Below, piece after piece: positions 54,292-62,612 of a stretch of DNA of 64,000 nt. Each line of letters begins with the position of its first letter. Position 1 is the first letter of the stretch. Both the position numbers and the translations under genes were made by a program. The stretch is from Mangrovimicrobium sediminis. GTDB taxonomy: Bacteria; Pseudomonadota; Gammaproteobacteria; Pseudomonadales; Halieaceae. The DNA lies in contig NZ_SRLE01000011.1 in NCBI RefSeq assembly GCF_004745945.1, positions 186,001 to 250,000 on the forward strand. Reading direction: 5' to 3'. Under the pieces are notes generated by a model. That model was not told where the DNA came from, searched no databases, and saw nothing but the letters and a program-made list of their open reading frames with translations.

Positions 54292-55412
54292 AGATTAAAT
54301 CTGACTTTAACGACCTCTGGGCCAGCGCAAAACGCATGGGGGAGTACAGAGTCGTTTTTGATATCAAGGTGAATTACTCAGGTTTCGAAGATGTTGATAA
54401 TGGGCTTTCAAGTTCTGAAGGTTATGAAGTCGATATTGGTGATATCGATGTTCAGAAAGGCGTGCTTAGCTACGAAGGCCGTCAGGTACTGCTTTTTATA
54501 CCCGACCAAGGCTCAAATATTGACGATGTTCTAAGTGGAAAGGCAGAGGGCAAAAAGTTTCACGTGGCTGACTGTCGTACCCTGGACTCGATGCGCCGAC
54601 AAAAGCGATTTAGCCGTTACAAAGCCACCTATAACATCAGCGGAAAGTTTCAGGTCTATGGTGTCTCCTTTCCCCAGCGGGTTGAGCGCAAAGGTGAAGC
54701 TGGGTTAAAGGTTTGTAAGAACTGTCTTATGTACCTCAATTACCGTGGTTATAGATCAGGCTCTGGGTCCGAGAAGACCAATGTCTATTCCAATTTTGAT
54801 ATCGCGGAATTCCTCTCGACCTACAGTACCCTGTTTAAAAGCATGCCAGATCGGGATGGGTTTGAAGAGGCTGGAACCTACAGCGATGATTGGTCAGTAG
54901 TCTCAACTCGATACCGGGAGTCGGTCAGCTACCGCTGCGAGTCTTGCTCCGTTGATCTGACCAGCGAGCCCGGCCTATTGCACACCCATCACATCAGTGG
55001 AAACAAGCGTGAGAATCATTCTGCCAACTTGAAGGCATTGTGCCTCGACTGTCACCGTAAGCAGCCGAAGCACGGATATATGCGCATTACGCACGATCAG
55101 ATGGGCGTCATCAACAAACTGCGCAAAGCGCAAGGTTTGTTGCACTCTTCGAGCGGTTGGGAAGGGGTTATCCGAATAGCTGATAAGGCCCTCGATGGGT
55201 TGCTGCGCTACTACGCGTCAAGGGGGCTCGCTACACCCGAGGTAGGGTATGAACTGGCTAATGCGAATGATGAAGTGGTTGCTGAACTCGAAGTGGCCTG
55301 GCCGGAATCCAGACGAGGTATCGCCATTGACGAAGCGCATTTGCAAGCAGCGAGAGAGCTTGGGTGGAATGTGCTGACTGTGGGCGATGCCCTGAAGTCC
55401 ATGAATGGCTGA
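54288..55412 (+). CDS. zorE: HNH endonuclease effector, ZorE-like (Zorya type II)
   Basis: A 374-residue protein starting at GTG inside the zorB stop. At about 217-260 it has a zinc-bound HNH nuclease: C-x2-C (CESC), H-T-H-H-I-S, a central Asn (SANLKALC) and C-x2-C-H (CLDCH). The first 200 residues are beta-rich with an extra Cys pair (VCKNC). The last 60 (VVAELEVAWPESRRGIAIDE, LGWNVLTVG) resemble a Vsr/DUF559-type restriction fold. Position after zorA-zorB with no zorC or zorD fits Zorya type II, in which ZorE nicks or cuts DNA once the motor has sensed a phage. The exact subtype is inferred from gene content. Confidence 0.8.
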   Translation: MKIKSDFNDLWASAKRMGEYRVVFDIKVNYSGFEDVDNGLSSSEGYEVDIGDIDVQKGVLSYEGRQVLLFIPDQGSNIDDVLSGKAEGKKFHVADCRTLDSMRRQKRFSRYKATYNISGKFQVYGVSFPQRVERKGEAGLKVCKNCLMYLNYRGYRSGSGSEKTNVYSNFDIAEFLSTYSTLFKSMPDRDGFEEAGTYSDDWSVVSTRYRESVSYRCESCSVDLTSEPGLLHTHHISGNKRENHSANLKALCLDCHRKQPKHGYMRITHDQMGVINKLRKAQGLLHSSSGWEGVIRIADKALDGLLRYYASRGLATPEVGYELANANDEVVAELEVAWPESRRGIAIDEAHLQAARELGWNVLTVGDALKSMNG

Positions 55413-55449
55413 GCGCCAAAATTTCTATTCCAATCAGCCAATATTCTGA

Positions 55450-55471
55450 TAGACTAAGTCTAAAAGACTAA
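55450..55471. promoter_or_regulatory. Probable operator of the Phd/PIN pair
   Basis: TAGACT-A-AGTCTA is a perfect inverted repeat, and a third half-site AGACTAA follows two bases later, about 20 bases before the antitoxin ATG. Phd/YefM antitoxins bind such repeated short palindromes to repress their own operon. The half-site resembles the repeat upstream of tatA (AGTCTAT/ATAGACT), which may be coincidence. Confidence 0.55.
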
Positions 55472-55491
55472 ACTAATCGAGTGGTGAATCG

Positions 55492-55731
55492 ATGGAAATC
55501 GTGAATATGCACGAAGCCAAAACCAGGCTCTCCCAGCTGGTCGATAAGGCCGCAAAAGGGGAGCCTTTCGTTATTGCCAAGGCGGGCAAGCCGGTAGCGC
55601 GTGTCACAGCGATAGACAGCCCGGACCCTGCGCAGCAAAAGCGCACCGGCTTCCTGGCCGGCCAGTTCAAGGTGCCGGAGGACTTTGACCGTATGGCTGA
55701 AGTCGAGATAGCCGAGATGTTCGGAAGCTGA
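55492..55731 (+). CDS. Phd/YefM-family antitoxin
   Basis: A 79-residue protein with the family N-terminus: MEIVNMHEAKTRLSQLVDKA, then GEPFVIAKAGKPVARV, the DNA-binding Phd fold, followed by a disordered toxin-binding tail (ALSKVPEDF-like region and MAEVEIAEMFG end). It should bind both the operator just upstream and the PIN toxin. The toxin gene starts one base after its stop. The pair sits between zorE and the DUF1998 helicase and may stabilise the island. Confidence 0.85.
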   Translation: MEIVNMHEAKTRLSQLVDKAAKGEPFVIAKAGKPVARVTAIDSPDPAQQKRTGFLAGQFKVPEDFDRMAEVEIAEMFGS

Positions 55732-55732
55732 C

Positions 55733-56119
55733 ATGAACCTGCTGCTCGACACTCATCTCTTGTTGTGGGCCGCGGGGGAACCGCAGCGGCTGTCTGCCAC
55801 AGCCCAGGCTTTTATCGAAGATCGCGATAACAGGCTTTACTTCAGCGCCGCGAGTCTCTGGGAAATCGTGATAAAGAACGGATTGCAGCGGCCTGACTTC
55901 AAGGTAGATCCCCACCTATTGCGCCGGGGACTGGTAGAAAACGGCTACACAGAGTTACCGATTACCGCCGCGCACACGTTGGCAGTCAGCCATCTGCCGC
56001 CGCTACATCGAGACCCGTTCGACCGGATCCTGGTAGCCCAGGCGGAATCTGAGGGCATAGCCCTGCTGACCTCGGATGAGCAGGTAGCCCAGTACCCCGG
56101 GCCGATTCAAAAGGTATGA
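55733..56119 (+). CDS. PIN-domain (VapC-like) toxin
   Basis: A 128-residue PIN nuclease: first acidic residue in LLLDTHLLLW, central SAASLWEIVIK with its Glu, and the distal acidic pair in RDPFDRILVAQA and LLTSDE. These four carboxylates bind metal for RNA cleavage. The partner antitoxin is directly upstream. The length is normal for the family and the gene appears intact. The ATG is one base after the antitoxin stop. Confidence 0.87.
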   Translation: MNLLLDTHLLLWAAGEPQRLSATAQAFIEDRDNRLYFSAASLWEIVIKNGLQRPDFKVDPHLLRRGLVENGYTELPITAAHTLAVSHLPPLHRDPFDRILVAQAESEGIALLTSDEQVAQYPGPIQKV

Positions 56120-56203
56120 ACACGCGCGGCGCGCTCAAGTAGCGCTGCCGCAAAATTTGTAAAAGCGTATTGCCCTCTATAAGAACTGAGGTAAGGACTA
56201 CCC

Positions 56204-59200
56204 ATGATCCCTGGCCTGCTAGCCAGCGAAGTCGCCGCCGCGTTGCGCGAATTCATCATCACCGGCTTCGAGACCGAAACCGCACCCTTCAAGGGTGAGT
56301 TCCAGCGCCTGGTTGAGGAGCAGCAGGACGGCGAAGCCTTCCTCAAGGGGCCCTACGTATCGCTAGGTCTCCCGTTCCTGGGTGGTACATCCGGTACCGA
56401 CTTCTTCAGCGGTTTCCAGACCCAACACCCGCCTTTCGCCCACCAGGAACAAGCCTGGCAGCGCCTGACTTCAGACGGGCTTGCGGCGAACACCCTGGTT
56501 GCAACCGGTACGGGCTCGGGTAAGACAGAGTGTTTCCTTTACCCAGTACTCGATCACTGCTTGCGCGCCGGGCAGCCTGGCATCAAGGCAATTGTCATCT
56601 ACCCGATGAACGCGCTGGCCACGGACCAGGCCAAGCGCTTCGCTGAGATCATTCACGGGCAGGCGGCGCTCAAGGGCTTGCGCGTCGGCCTGTTCGTGGG
56701 TGGGGACAGCCACGGCACCCAGGTCATGGGGCCGGATAATGTCATCACCGACAAGGATGCGTTGCGTTCCCATCCACCGGATATCCTGCTCACCAACTAC
56801 AAGATGCTCGACTACCTGTTGATGCGCCCGAAGGACCAGAAGCTGTGGCTGCATAATGGTCCGGAAACACTGCGCTACCTGGTAGTAGATGAACTGCACA
56901 CTTTCGACGGGGCCCAGGGGACGGACTTGTCCTTGCTGATCCGCCGTTTACGCGCGCGTTTCGACATGCCGGTGGAGCGGCTCATCTGTGTTGGCACGTC
57001 TGCAACCCTGGGTGGGGAGGAAAGTGCCGCGGGGCTACTCAACTACGCGTCGGACATTTTCTCCAGCGCTTTCCGTCGCGATGCAGTCATCACCGAACAG
57101 CGGTTGAGCGATGCGGAGTTCCTCGACAATATTGGTTATCTCAACCTGAACCCCGAAATTGGTCCAGAGGAATTGCACAGCGCACTGCGCGAAGGGCTGG
57201 CGGAATACCTTCACGCCGCCTATGAACTGTACTTCTGTAGCGCTTCCTCAGACGATTTGATGAGCATGCCGGCGCGAATTCAACTGGGGTCGGCGCTTAA
57301 ACAGCATGGCCAGTTGGCCAACCTGCTACGGCAACTCAAGTTCGGCAATGGCACCCCGACCTTTAGTGATCTGGTGGGCAGACTCGCCGCGCAAATTCCA
57401 AAGCGTTTCGCCCGCCGCCCGGAGCTTGTCCTGGTCGCGCTGTTTTCGCTGCTGGCCCACGCGCGCGCGGAAACCGGGCAGCCATTCGTGCAGCTGCGCC
57501 TGCAACTCTGGTCGCGCGAGCTGCGGCGTATCGTCGGCACCCTGCGCGAGCCGCCACGGTTGCTGGAAGGCTCGGATGAAAACGAGAGTGGGGCGCACCT
57601 GCCGCCGCTGCTGTCCTTTGGCGATGACCAGCCCCCTAGAGAGCAGCAGCTGGTAAGGCTGCCACTGGTACAGTGCCGCGAATGTCACGGCACTGCCTGG
57701 CTGACTCGCATGGGTGGGGGACACCCGACCGACCAGGTGATCGAGGCTGATCTATCCCAGATCTACCCCGCATTTTTCGGTAAGCACGAGGAGACTGCGC
57801 TTCTATTGCCTTATCAGCCGGGGCAGACGCAGTCGACGGGCGGCATGCTGCTGGATCATTTTCGCGTGTGCCGGGTATGCGGCACGACAGCGCGATTGGA
57901 TCACGCCGGGAACTGCAAAGGCTGCCAGGCTGACAATGACGCACTGGTTCGGGTTAGCCGACCAAACATGCTCAAGGAAGTACGGCAGGGCAATGTGAAC
58001 CGTATAATTCATGAGCACGATTGCCCCTTCTGCGCGGCGCGTTCAGCCCTGGTGGTGTTCGGTGCCCGGGCCGCCAGTCTGAGTGCGGTAGCCATCCACC
58101 AGTTGTTCAGCAGCCGCGATAACGATGATCGCAAATTGCTCACCTTCAGCGATTCGGTACAGGATGCCACTCATCGTGCCGGCTTCTTTGCCGCGCGCAC
58201 CTGGCAGAACAACATCCGCATGGCGCTGGCTCAGATGCTGGAGAACGCGTCACAGGCTGTGCCGTTACTGGGCCTGCCGGCTAGCTTCGAGGATTACTGG
58301 CTACACCACTCCGCACACACGGGGCGTTTGCCAGTAGCCGCCTACCTCCGCGAATTTATGCCCCCCGACAAACGCTATCGAGCAGATTTTGAACAGTTTG
58401 AGCAGTCCGGCCAGGTGCGTGAGCCTGATCCGCTGCTCAAGCTGATTCGCGAGCGTATTCTCTGGCAGGCGCTGGAAGATCTGGCCTGGCGCTCGGAAAT
58501 TGGTCGCTCCCTGCATCGGGTGGGAGTCGCCGCGCTGGAGTGGCCCCAGGATAAAGTGGCAAGTGCTGCCGATGCTTGGGCGGAGACGGTGGACAACAGC
58601 CTTGGCTATCGAATAGAGCGCGATAGGGCGCTCGCCTACATGACCGGCCTGGTGCAGCACCTTGTCCACATGGGGGCGATCGGGCTGGAAGACTTGAAGT
58701 ACTACCGCGAGAAATCTGGTAAAGCCTATCTCCTGTCATTCCTGACATATACCCCGAGGTTGGGCCCCGGCTCCGCTCGGCCAAAATGCCCAGCGGAAGG
58801 CAAAGGTGAAGGTTACGAACCGCTGGACAGCAGCAAGGGGCAATCCTGGTATGCGCGCTGGCTTGCCTGCCTGAACCCCGATGTCCTGGTCGATAAGAAA
58901 CAACTGGAGCGAGTTTTAGCTGCGAGCCTCGATGCCCTGTGTGAGGCAGGTCTGGCCCAGCAGGAGCTCAATGATCGGGGCGTCAAGCTCTGGGTATTGG
59001 ATCCCGCACAACTGGCCATCACCACAGCGATTGCGGCGGTGGAGTGCCCGGGGTATCGGCCGCTGCATGTGCCTGCATCACAGGCGGAGAGCTGGTTGGG
59101 TCTGCCGATGTTGAGCGCGGCCAGACCTGACGCCGTCTACGAAAGGCAGGTTCCGGTACGGGAGTCGCTGTATCGCAACCTCTATCGTCAGGGGGAGATT

Positions 59201-62200
59201 CACCGGGTAATCGCCCACGAACATACGGGCTTGCTGGCGGCCAGCGAGCGCGAGAGGGTGGAGCAGAGCTTCATCAATGGGAACAAGCCCTGGGAGTACA
59301 ATCTGCTCTCAGCCACTCCGACACTGGAGATGGGTATTGATATTGGCAATTTGTCCAGCGTCCTGCTTTGTTCAGTGCCTCCGGCCCAGGCTAACTACCT
59401 GCAGCGTGTAGGCCGCGGCGGCCGTCGGGACGGCAACGCCTTTACGCTCACCGTGGCCAATGGCCGGCCCCACGACCTCGTGTTCTATGCCGATCCCGGC
59501 CGTATGCTGGATACTCCTGTCGAGCCTCCCGCCGTATTCCTCAAGGCCCGCCATGTATTGCGCCGGCAGTTACTGGCCTACGCGATGGACTGCTGGACGC
59601 GCTTTGCCAGGGGCGATAACCAGGTGCCGGCCACCATGCAGCCTGTGCTGGACGCCGTGGAGAAGGTAAAGGAAGACAACTTCCCCTACACCCTGCTGAA
59701 CTACCTCAAGCACAACATGCAGGAAATCTGGGACGGCTTTTGCAGTCACGTTGCCACAGAGCTTGGTGAGGAGGATCGTGAGCTTCTGCGCCAGTACCTG
59801 TTCGGTGGCCCCCAGTATCCGGACGATCACTTGCTGCTGTATGTACTGGGGCGCCTCAAGCGTGTTGCTGACGAACGCAAGCAAATTGCCGATGCAGCCA
59901 AGGATCTGGACAAGGCTATTGCCGCACTGCGTAGCAAGCCACAGGACGACCATACGCAGGACGAGATAATTGAGCTGGAGCGAGAGGCCGCAGGGTATCG
60001 TAGCCTGCGAGTACGCCTCAACAAACGCGAGACACTGAATTTCTTCACTGACGAAGGACTGCTGCCCAACTATGCCTTCCCCGAAGAGGGGGCAACATTG
60101 CACTCGGTGATCTTCCGCTCAGAAAAGACAGTCACGGGCGACGGTGCCGAGCGCGAATACATCAAACGCGAATACGAATATCAGCGTCCAGCCCAGGCGG
60201 CGCTGACGGAACTGGCGCCCGATGCAGTCTTTTATGCCGGCAATCGTCGCGTCGGGATATCCCGGGTAGAGACTGCCCGTGGCCGCAATATTCAGGACTG
60301 GCGCTTCTGCCCTCGCTGTCATTACTCCGCTGCAGCGGAGAATCCTGCGGCCGGCTACGGGGAGAACACCTGCCCTCGCTGCCAGACTATCCAGTGGAGC
60401 GACGAAAGCGCTCGCACCAAGATGCTCAAGATGACGCAGGTCTACGCCTTTACCAGCGCTAAAGACTCACAGCTGGACGATTACTCGGATGATCGTGAAC
60501 CCGAGTTCTTCAACAAGCAGATGCTGATCGATTTCGCGCCGTCCGACGTGGCGATTACCTGGGTCCTGGACGACCAGGAGCGACCCTTTGGCTTCGAGTT
60601 CATTCGCTCCGCCCGGTTTCTGGAGGTGAACTTCGGGCGGAGGAATGGAGAAGACCTGTTCTTCGATGTGGCCGGGGAGCACCTGCAGCGCTCGGGTTTC
60701 CCGGTCTGCCGGGAATGCGGCTCAGTGCAACCACACCGCGGCGAGGCGAAACATCTAAAAAGCTGCAGTTTTTCCCGCGGCCCCCGAAAGCTGGCAAATG
60801 GCACCGAAGATTGCGGCATTGAAAACTGCCTGTATTTGTACCGGGAGTTCGCCTCGGAAGGGCTGCGTATCCTGTTGCCCCGCCTGGCTTCTGGCGGCAC
60901 AGATGAGCAGGTGAACTCATTCGTGGCTGCACTTCAGCTTGGCTTGAAGCGCCGCTTTGGTGGCAAGGTGGATCATCTTCGGGTGGCTCACCAGAGCGAG
61001 CCGCTGGGGAATAGCGATGAACGCCGCCATTTCATCGTACTGTACGACTCGGTACCCGGCGGTACCGGCTACCTGCACGAATTGCTGAGCAAGGCTGAGA
61101 ACATGCAGTCAGTGTTTCGTATGGCTTATGAAGTCATGCAGGACTGCGATTGCTACGAGAACACCATGGATGGCTGTTATCGCTGCTTGCTGGAATACCG
61201 TAATGCCTACGGCATGGAGAGTACGCGCAAGTCCATTGCGCTGGAGATGCTGAAAGACATCGTCGAGCGTGAGAAGCCGTGGGTGCAGAATGAACAATCG
61301 TTGAGCACACTCAAGGCCAATCCCTGGGCTGGCAGCGAACTCGAGGAACGTTTCCCCGAAGCGATGGCCCAGTTCTCTGGTCTGGAGTGCGTTGGGGAGC
61401 AGCGGGTCCGTGTCATCAAGGATGTGGTACATGGCAAGGTGGGCTATCGGGTCACCATCGGGGCTCTCTCCTATGAAATGGAGCCACAGGTTGACCTTGG
61501 TGCGGGTCAGGGCGTGCAGTTCGCCAGCTGCCCGGACTATGTACTTTGGCCTGTGCATGCAGGGCACAAGCCGGTGGCGATATTCCTGGACGGGTATCAG
61601 TACCATGACAAGAAGTGCAGCACGGACCTGCTGAAGCGCCAGAGCCTGATGCGTGCAGGGTATGTCGTTTGGAGTCTGAACTGGTATGACGTGAATCAGG
61701 TGCTCGGTGACAAAGCCATGGATGTACCGCTCCCCACTGGACTGACGTCTCCTGAACATAACCACCAGGCAGTGACGCAACTGGCCCGCAAGAGCGGGAT
61801 CACAAATCATGCGCAGCACTTGAATAAGCCTGCTTTTGAGCTGTTGATGTTTTTCCTGGCAGACCAGGATGCAGAAGCATTGGCGCAGCAGGCACTTTTC
61901 TTTGCCTTGCAGTGTCTTCCGGCTCAAGCGCTGGCGAATTCTGAGGTGAGATCCCGCGTGATAGATAGTTTGAGTGGACTGCCGGCTGCCTTTGTCGATT
62001 TGCAGCCTGAGTCGGTTGTTTTAGCGGGAGAGGTGGAATTTCAGGACGTAAAGGGTGCTGCCTCCGTAACACTGAACTTACTCGCTGGAAATGAGTTGCT
62101 GACAAATTTCGACCTCGCGCAGGCGATGTTTACGTTGTGTTACGACCTCCAGCAGGGCAAAGAAAAGCATGCCCTCTACCAATGGCAACGGTTCTGGGCC

Positions 62201-62611
62201 GCAGTCAACTTTCTGCAATTCCTGCCGGTGTTCTACGGCTTTACGCCCCAGTCGAAACATGATGGCACTGCGGCTGGCCTACTATGGCCGACACCCACGC
62301 TAGCGGGTGGCGAGCCGGAGGAGCTCAGCACCGAACCGGGTTGGTATGACTTACTGGATTCCGAGATAGCGAGTCAGCTGCGATCCTTTGATGTGGCTTG
62401 GCCCAGCGTGCCGCTCGTGGGAGATGACATCCTGGATGCAGATGAAGAGGTTATCGGGCTCGCTGAAATTGCCTTCGAAAACGAGAAGGTCGTATTTCTA
62501 ATGGAAGAACAGCGACCTATCGAGACCCGGCTTGAGTCGCTGGGTTGGCGTGTTTGCACATCAATTGATGACCTGGTCCCCGCAATCAACGAACTGAATA
62601 CAGGAGCCTGA
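56204..62611 (+). CDS. Giant DEAD/DEAH helicase with DUF1998 and restriction-like C-terminus
   Basis: A 2135-residue protein. Motor motifs are Walker A GTGSGKTECF (about 102-111), DELH (about 228), SATPTLEMGIDIGNL (about 1036) and QRVGRGGRRDG. Several Cys clusters (CRECHG, CRVCG and CKGC, CPFC, CPRC twice, CRECG) indicate zinc ribbons. Around 1610-1680 is DUF1998 (YDSVPGGTGYL, CDCYENTMDGCYRCLLEYRN). Near 1787-1830 PVAIFLDGYQYH, LKRQSLMRAGYVVWSL resembles a Vsr/PD-ExK nuclease fold. DUF1998 helicases occur in DISARM (DrmA and DrmB as two proteins) and in Druantia (DruE). This single-chain form between a toxin pair and a UvrD gene fits neither exactly. It probably unwinds or degrades phage DNA. 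Confidence 0.85.
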   Translation: MIPGLLASEVAAALREFIITGFETETAPFKGEFQRLVEEQQDGEAFLKGPYVSLGLPFLGGTSGTDFFSGFQTQHPPFAHQEQAWQRLTSDGLAANTLVATGTGSGKTECFLYPVLDHCLRAGQPGIKAIVIYPMNALATDQAKRFAEIIHGQAALKGLRVGLFVGGDSHGTQVMGPDNVITDKDALRSHPPDILLTNYKMLDYLLMRPKDQKLWLHNGPETLRYLVVDELHTFDGAQGTDLSLLIRRLRARFDMPVERLICVGTSATLGGEESAAGLLNYASDIFSSAFRRDAVITEQRLSDAEFLDNIGYLNLNPEIGPEELHSALREGLAEYLHAAYELYFCSASSDDLMSMPARIQLGSALKQHGQLANLLRQLKFGNGTPTFSDLVGRLAAQIPKRFARRPELVLVALFSLLAHARAETGQPFVQLRLQLWSRELRRIVGTLREPPRLLEGSDENESGAHLPPLLSFGDDQPPREQQLVRLPLVQCRECHGTAWLTRMGGGHPTDQVIEADLSQIYPAFFGKHEETALLLPYQPGQTQSTGGMLLDHFRVCRVCGTTARLDHAGNCKGCQADNDALVRVSRPNMLKEVRQGNVNRIIHEHDCPFCAARSALVVFGARAASLSAVAIHQLFSSRDNDDRKLLTFSDSVQDATHRAGFFAARTWQNNIRMALAQMLENASQAVPLLGLPASFEDYWLHHSAHTGRLPVAAYLREFMPPDKRYRADFEQFEQSGQVREPDPLLKLIRERILWQALEDLAWRSEIGRSLHRVGVAALEWPQDKVASAADAWAETVDNSLGYRIERDRALAYMTGLVQHLVHMGAIGLEDLKYYREKSGKAYLLSFLTYTPRLGPGSARPKCPAEGKGEGYEPLDSSKGQSWYARWLACLNPDVLVDKKQLERVLAASLDALCEAGLAQQELNDRGVKLWVLDPAQLAITTAIAAVECPGYRPLHVPASQAESWLGLPMLSAARPDAVYERQVPVRESLYRNLYRQGEIHRVIAHEHTGLLAASERERVEQSFINGNKPWEYNLLSATPTLEMGIDIGNLSSVLLCSVPPAQANYLQRVGRGGRRDGNAFTLTVANGRPHDLVFYADPGRMLDTPVEPPAVFLKARHVLRRQLLAYAMDCWTRFARGDNQVPATMQPVLDAVEKVKEDNFPYTLLNYLKHNMQEIWDGFCSHVATELGEEDRELLRQYLFGGPQYPDDHLLLYVLGRLKRVADERKQIADAAKDLDKAIAALRSKPQDDHTQDEIIELEREAAGYRSLRVRLNKRETLNFFTDEGLLPNYAFPEEGATLHSVIFRSEKTVTGDGAEREYIKREYEYQRPAQAALTELAPDAVFYAGNRRVGISRVETARGRNIQDWRFCPRCHYSAAAENPAAGYGENTCPRCQTIQWSDESARTKMLKMTQVYAFTSAKDSQLDDYSDDREPEFFNKQMLIDFAPSDVAITWVLDDQERPFGFEFIRSARFLEVNFGRRNGEDLFFDVAGEHLQRSGFPVCRECGSVQPHRGEAKHLKSCSFSRGPRKLANGTEDCGIENCLYLYREFASEGLRILLPRLASGGTDEQVNSFVAALQLGLKRRFGGKVDHLRVAHQSEPLGNSDERRHFIVLYDSVPGGTGYLHELLSKAENMQSVFRMAYEVMQDCDCYENTMDGCYRCLLEYRNAYGMESTRKSIALEMLKDIVEREKPWVQNEQSLSTLKANPWAGSELEERFPEAMAQFSGLECVGEQRVRVIKDVVHGKVGYRVTIGALSYEMEPQVDLGAGQGVQFASCPDYVLWPVHAGHKPVAIFLDGYQYHDKKCSTDLLKRQSLMRAGYVVWSLNWYDVNQVLGDKAMDVPLPTGLTSPEHNHQAVTQLARKSGITNHAQHLNKPAFELLMFFLADQDAEALAQQALFFALQCLPAQALANSEVRSRVIDSLSGLPAAFVDLQPESVVLAGEVEFQDVKGAASVTLNLLAGNELLTNFDLAQAMFTLCYDLQQGKEKHALYQWQRFWAAVNFLQFLPVFYGFTPQSKHDGTAAGLLWPTPTLAGGEPEELSTEPGWYDLLDSEIASQLRSFDVAWPSVPLVGDDILDADEEVIGLAEIAFENEKVVFLMEEQRPIETRLESLGWRVCTSIDDLVPAINELNTGA

Positions 62612-62612
62612 C

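Noticed and set aside
56204-62611. Druantia type III assignment (DruE)
   Set aside because: DUF1998 helicase architecture fits, but no DruH-like gene adjoins it; the neighbours are a Phd/PIN pair and a UvrD gene.
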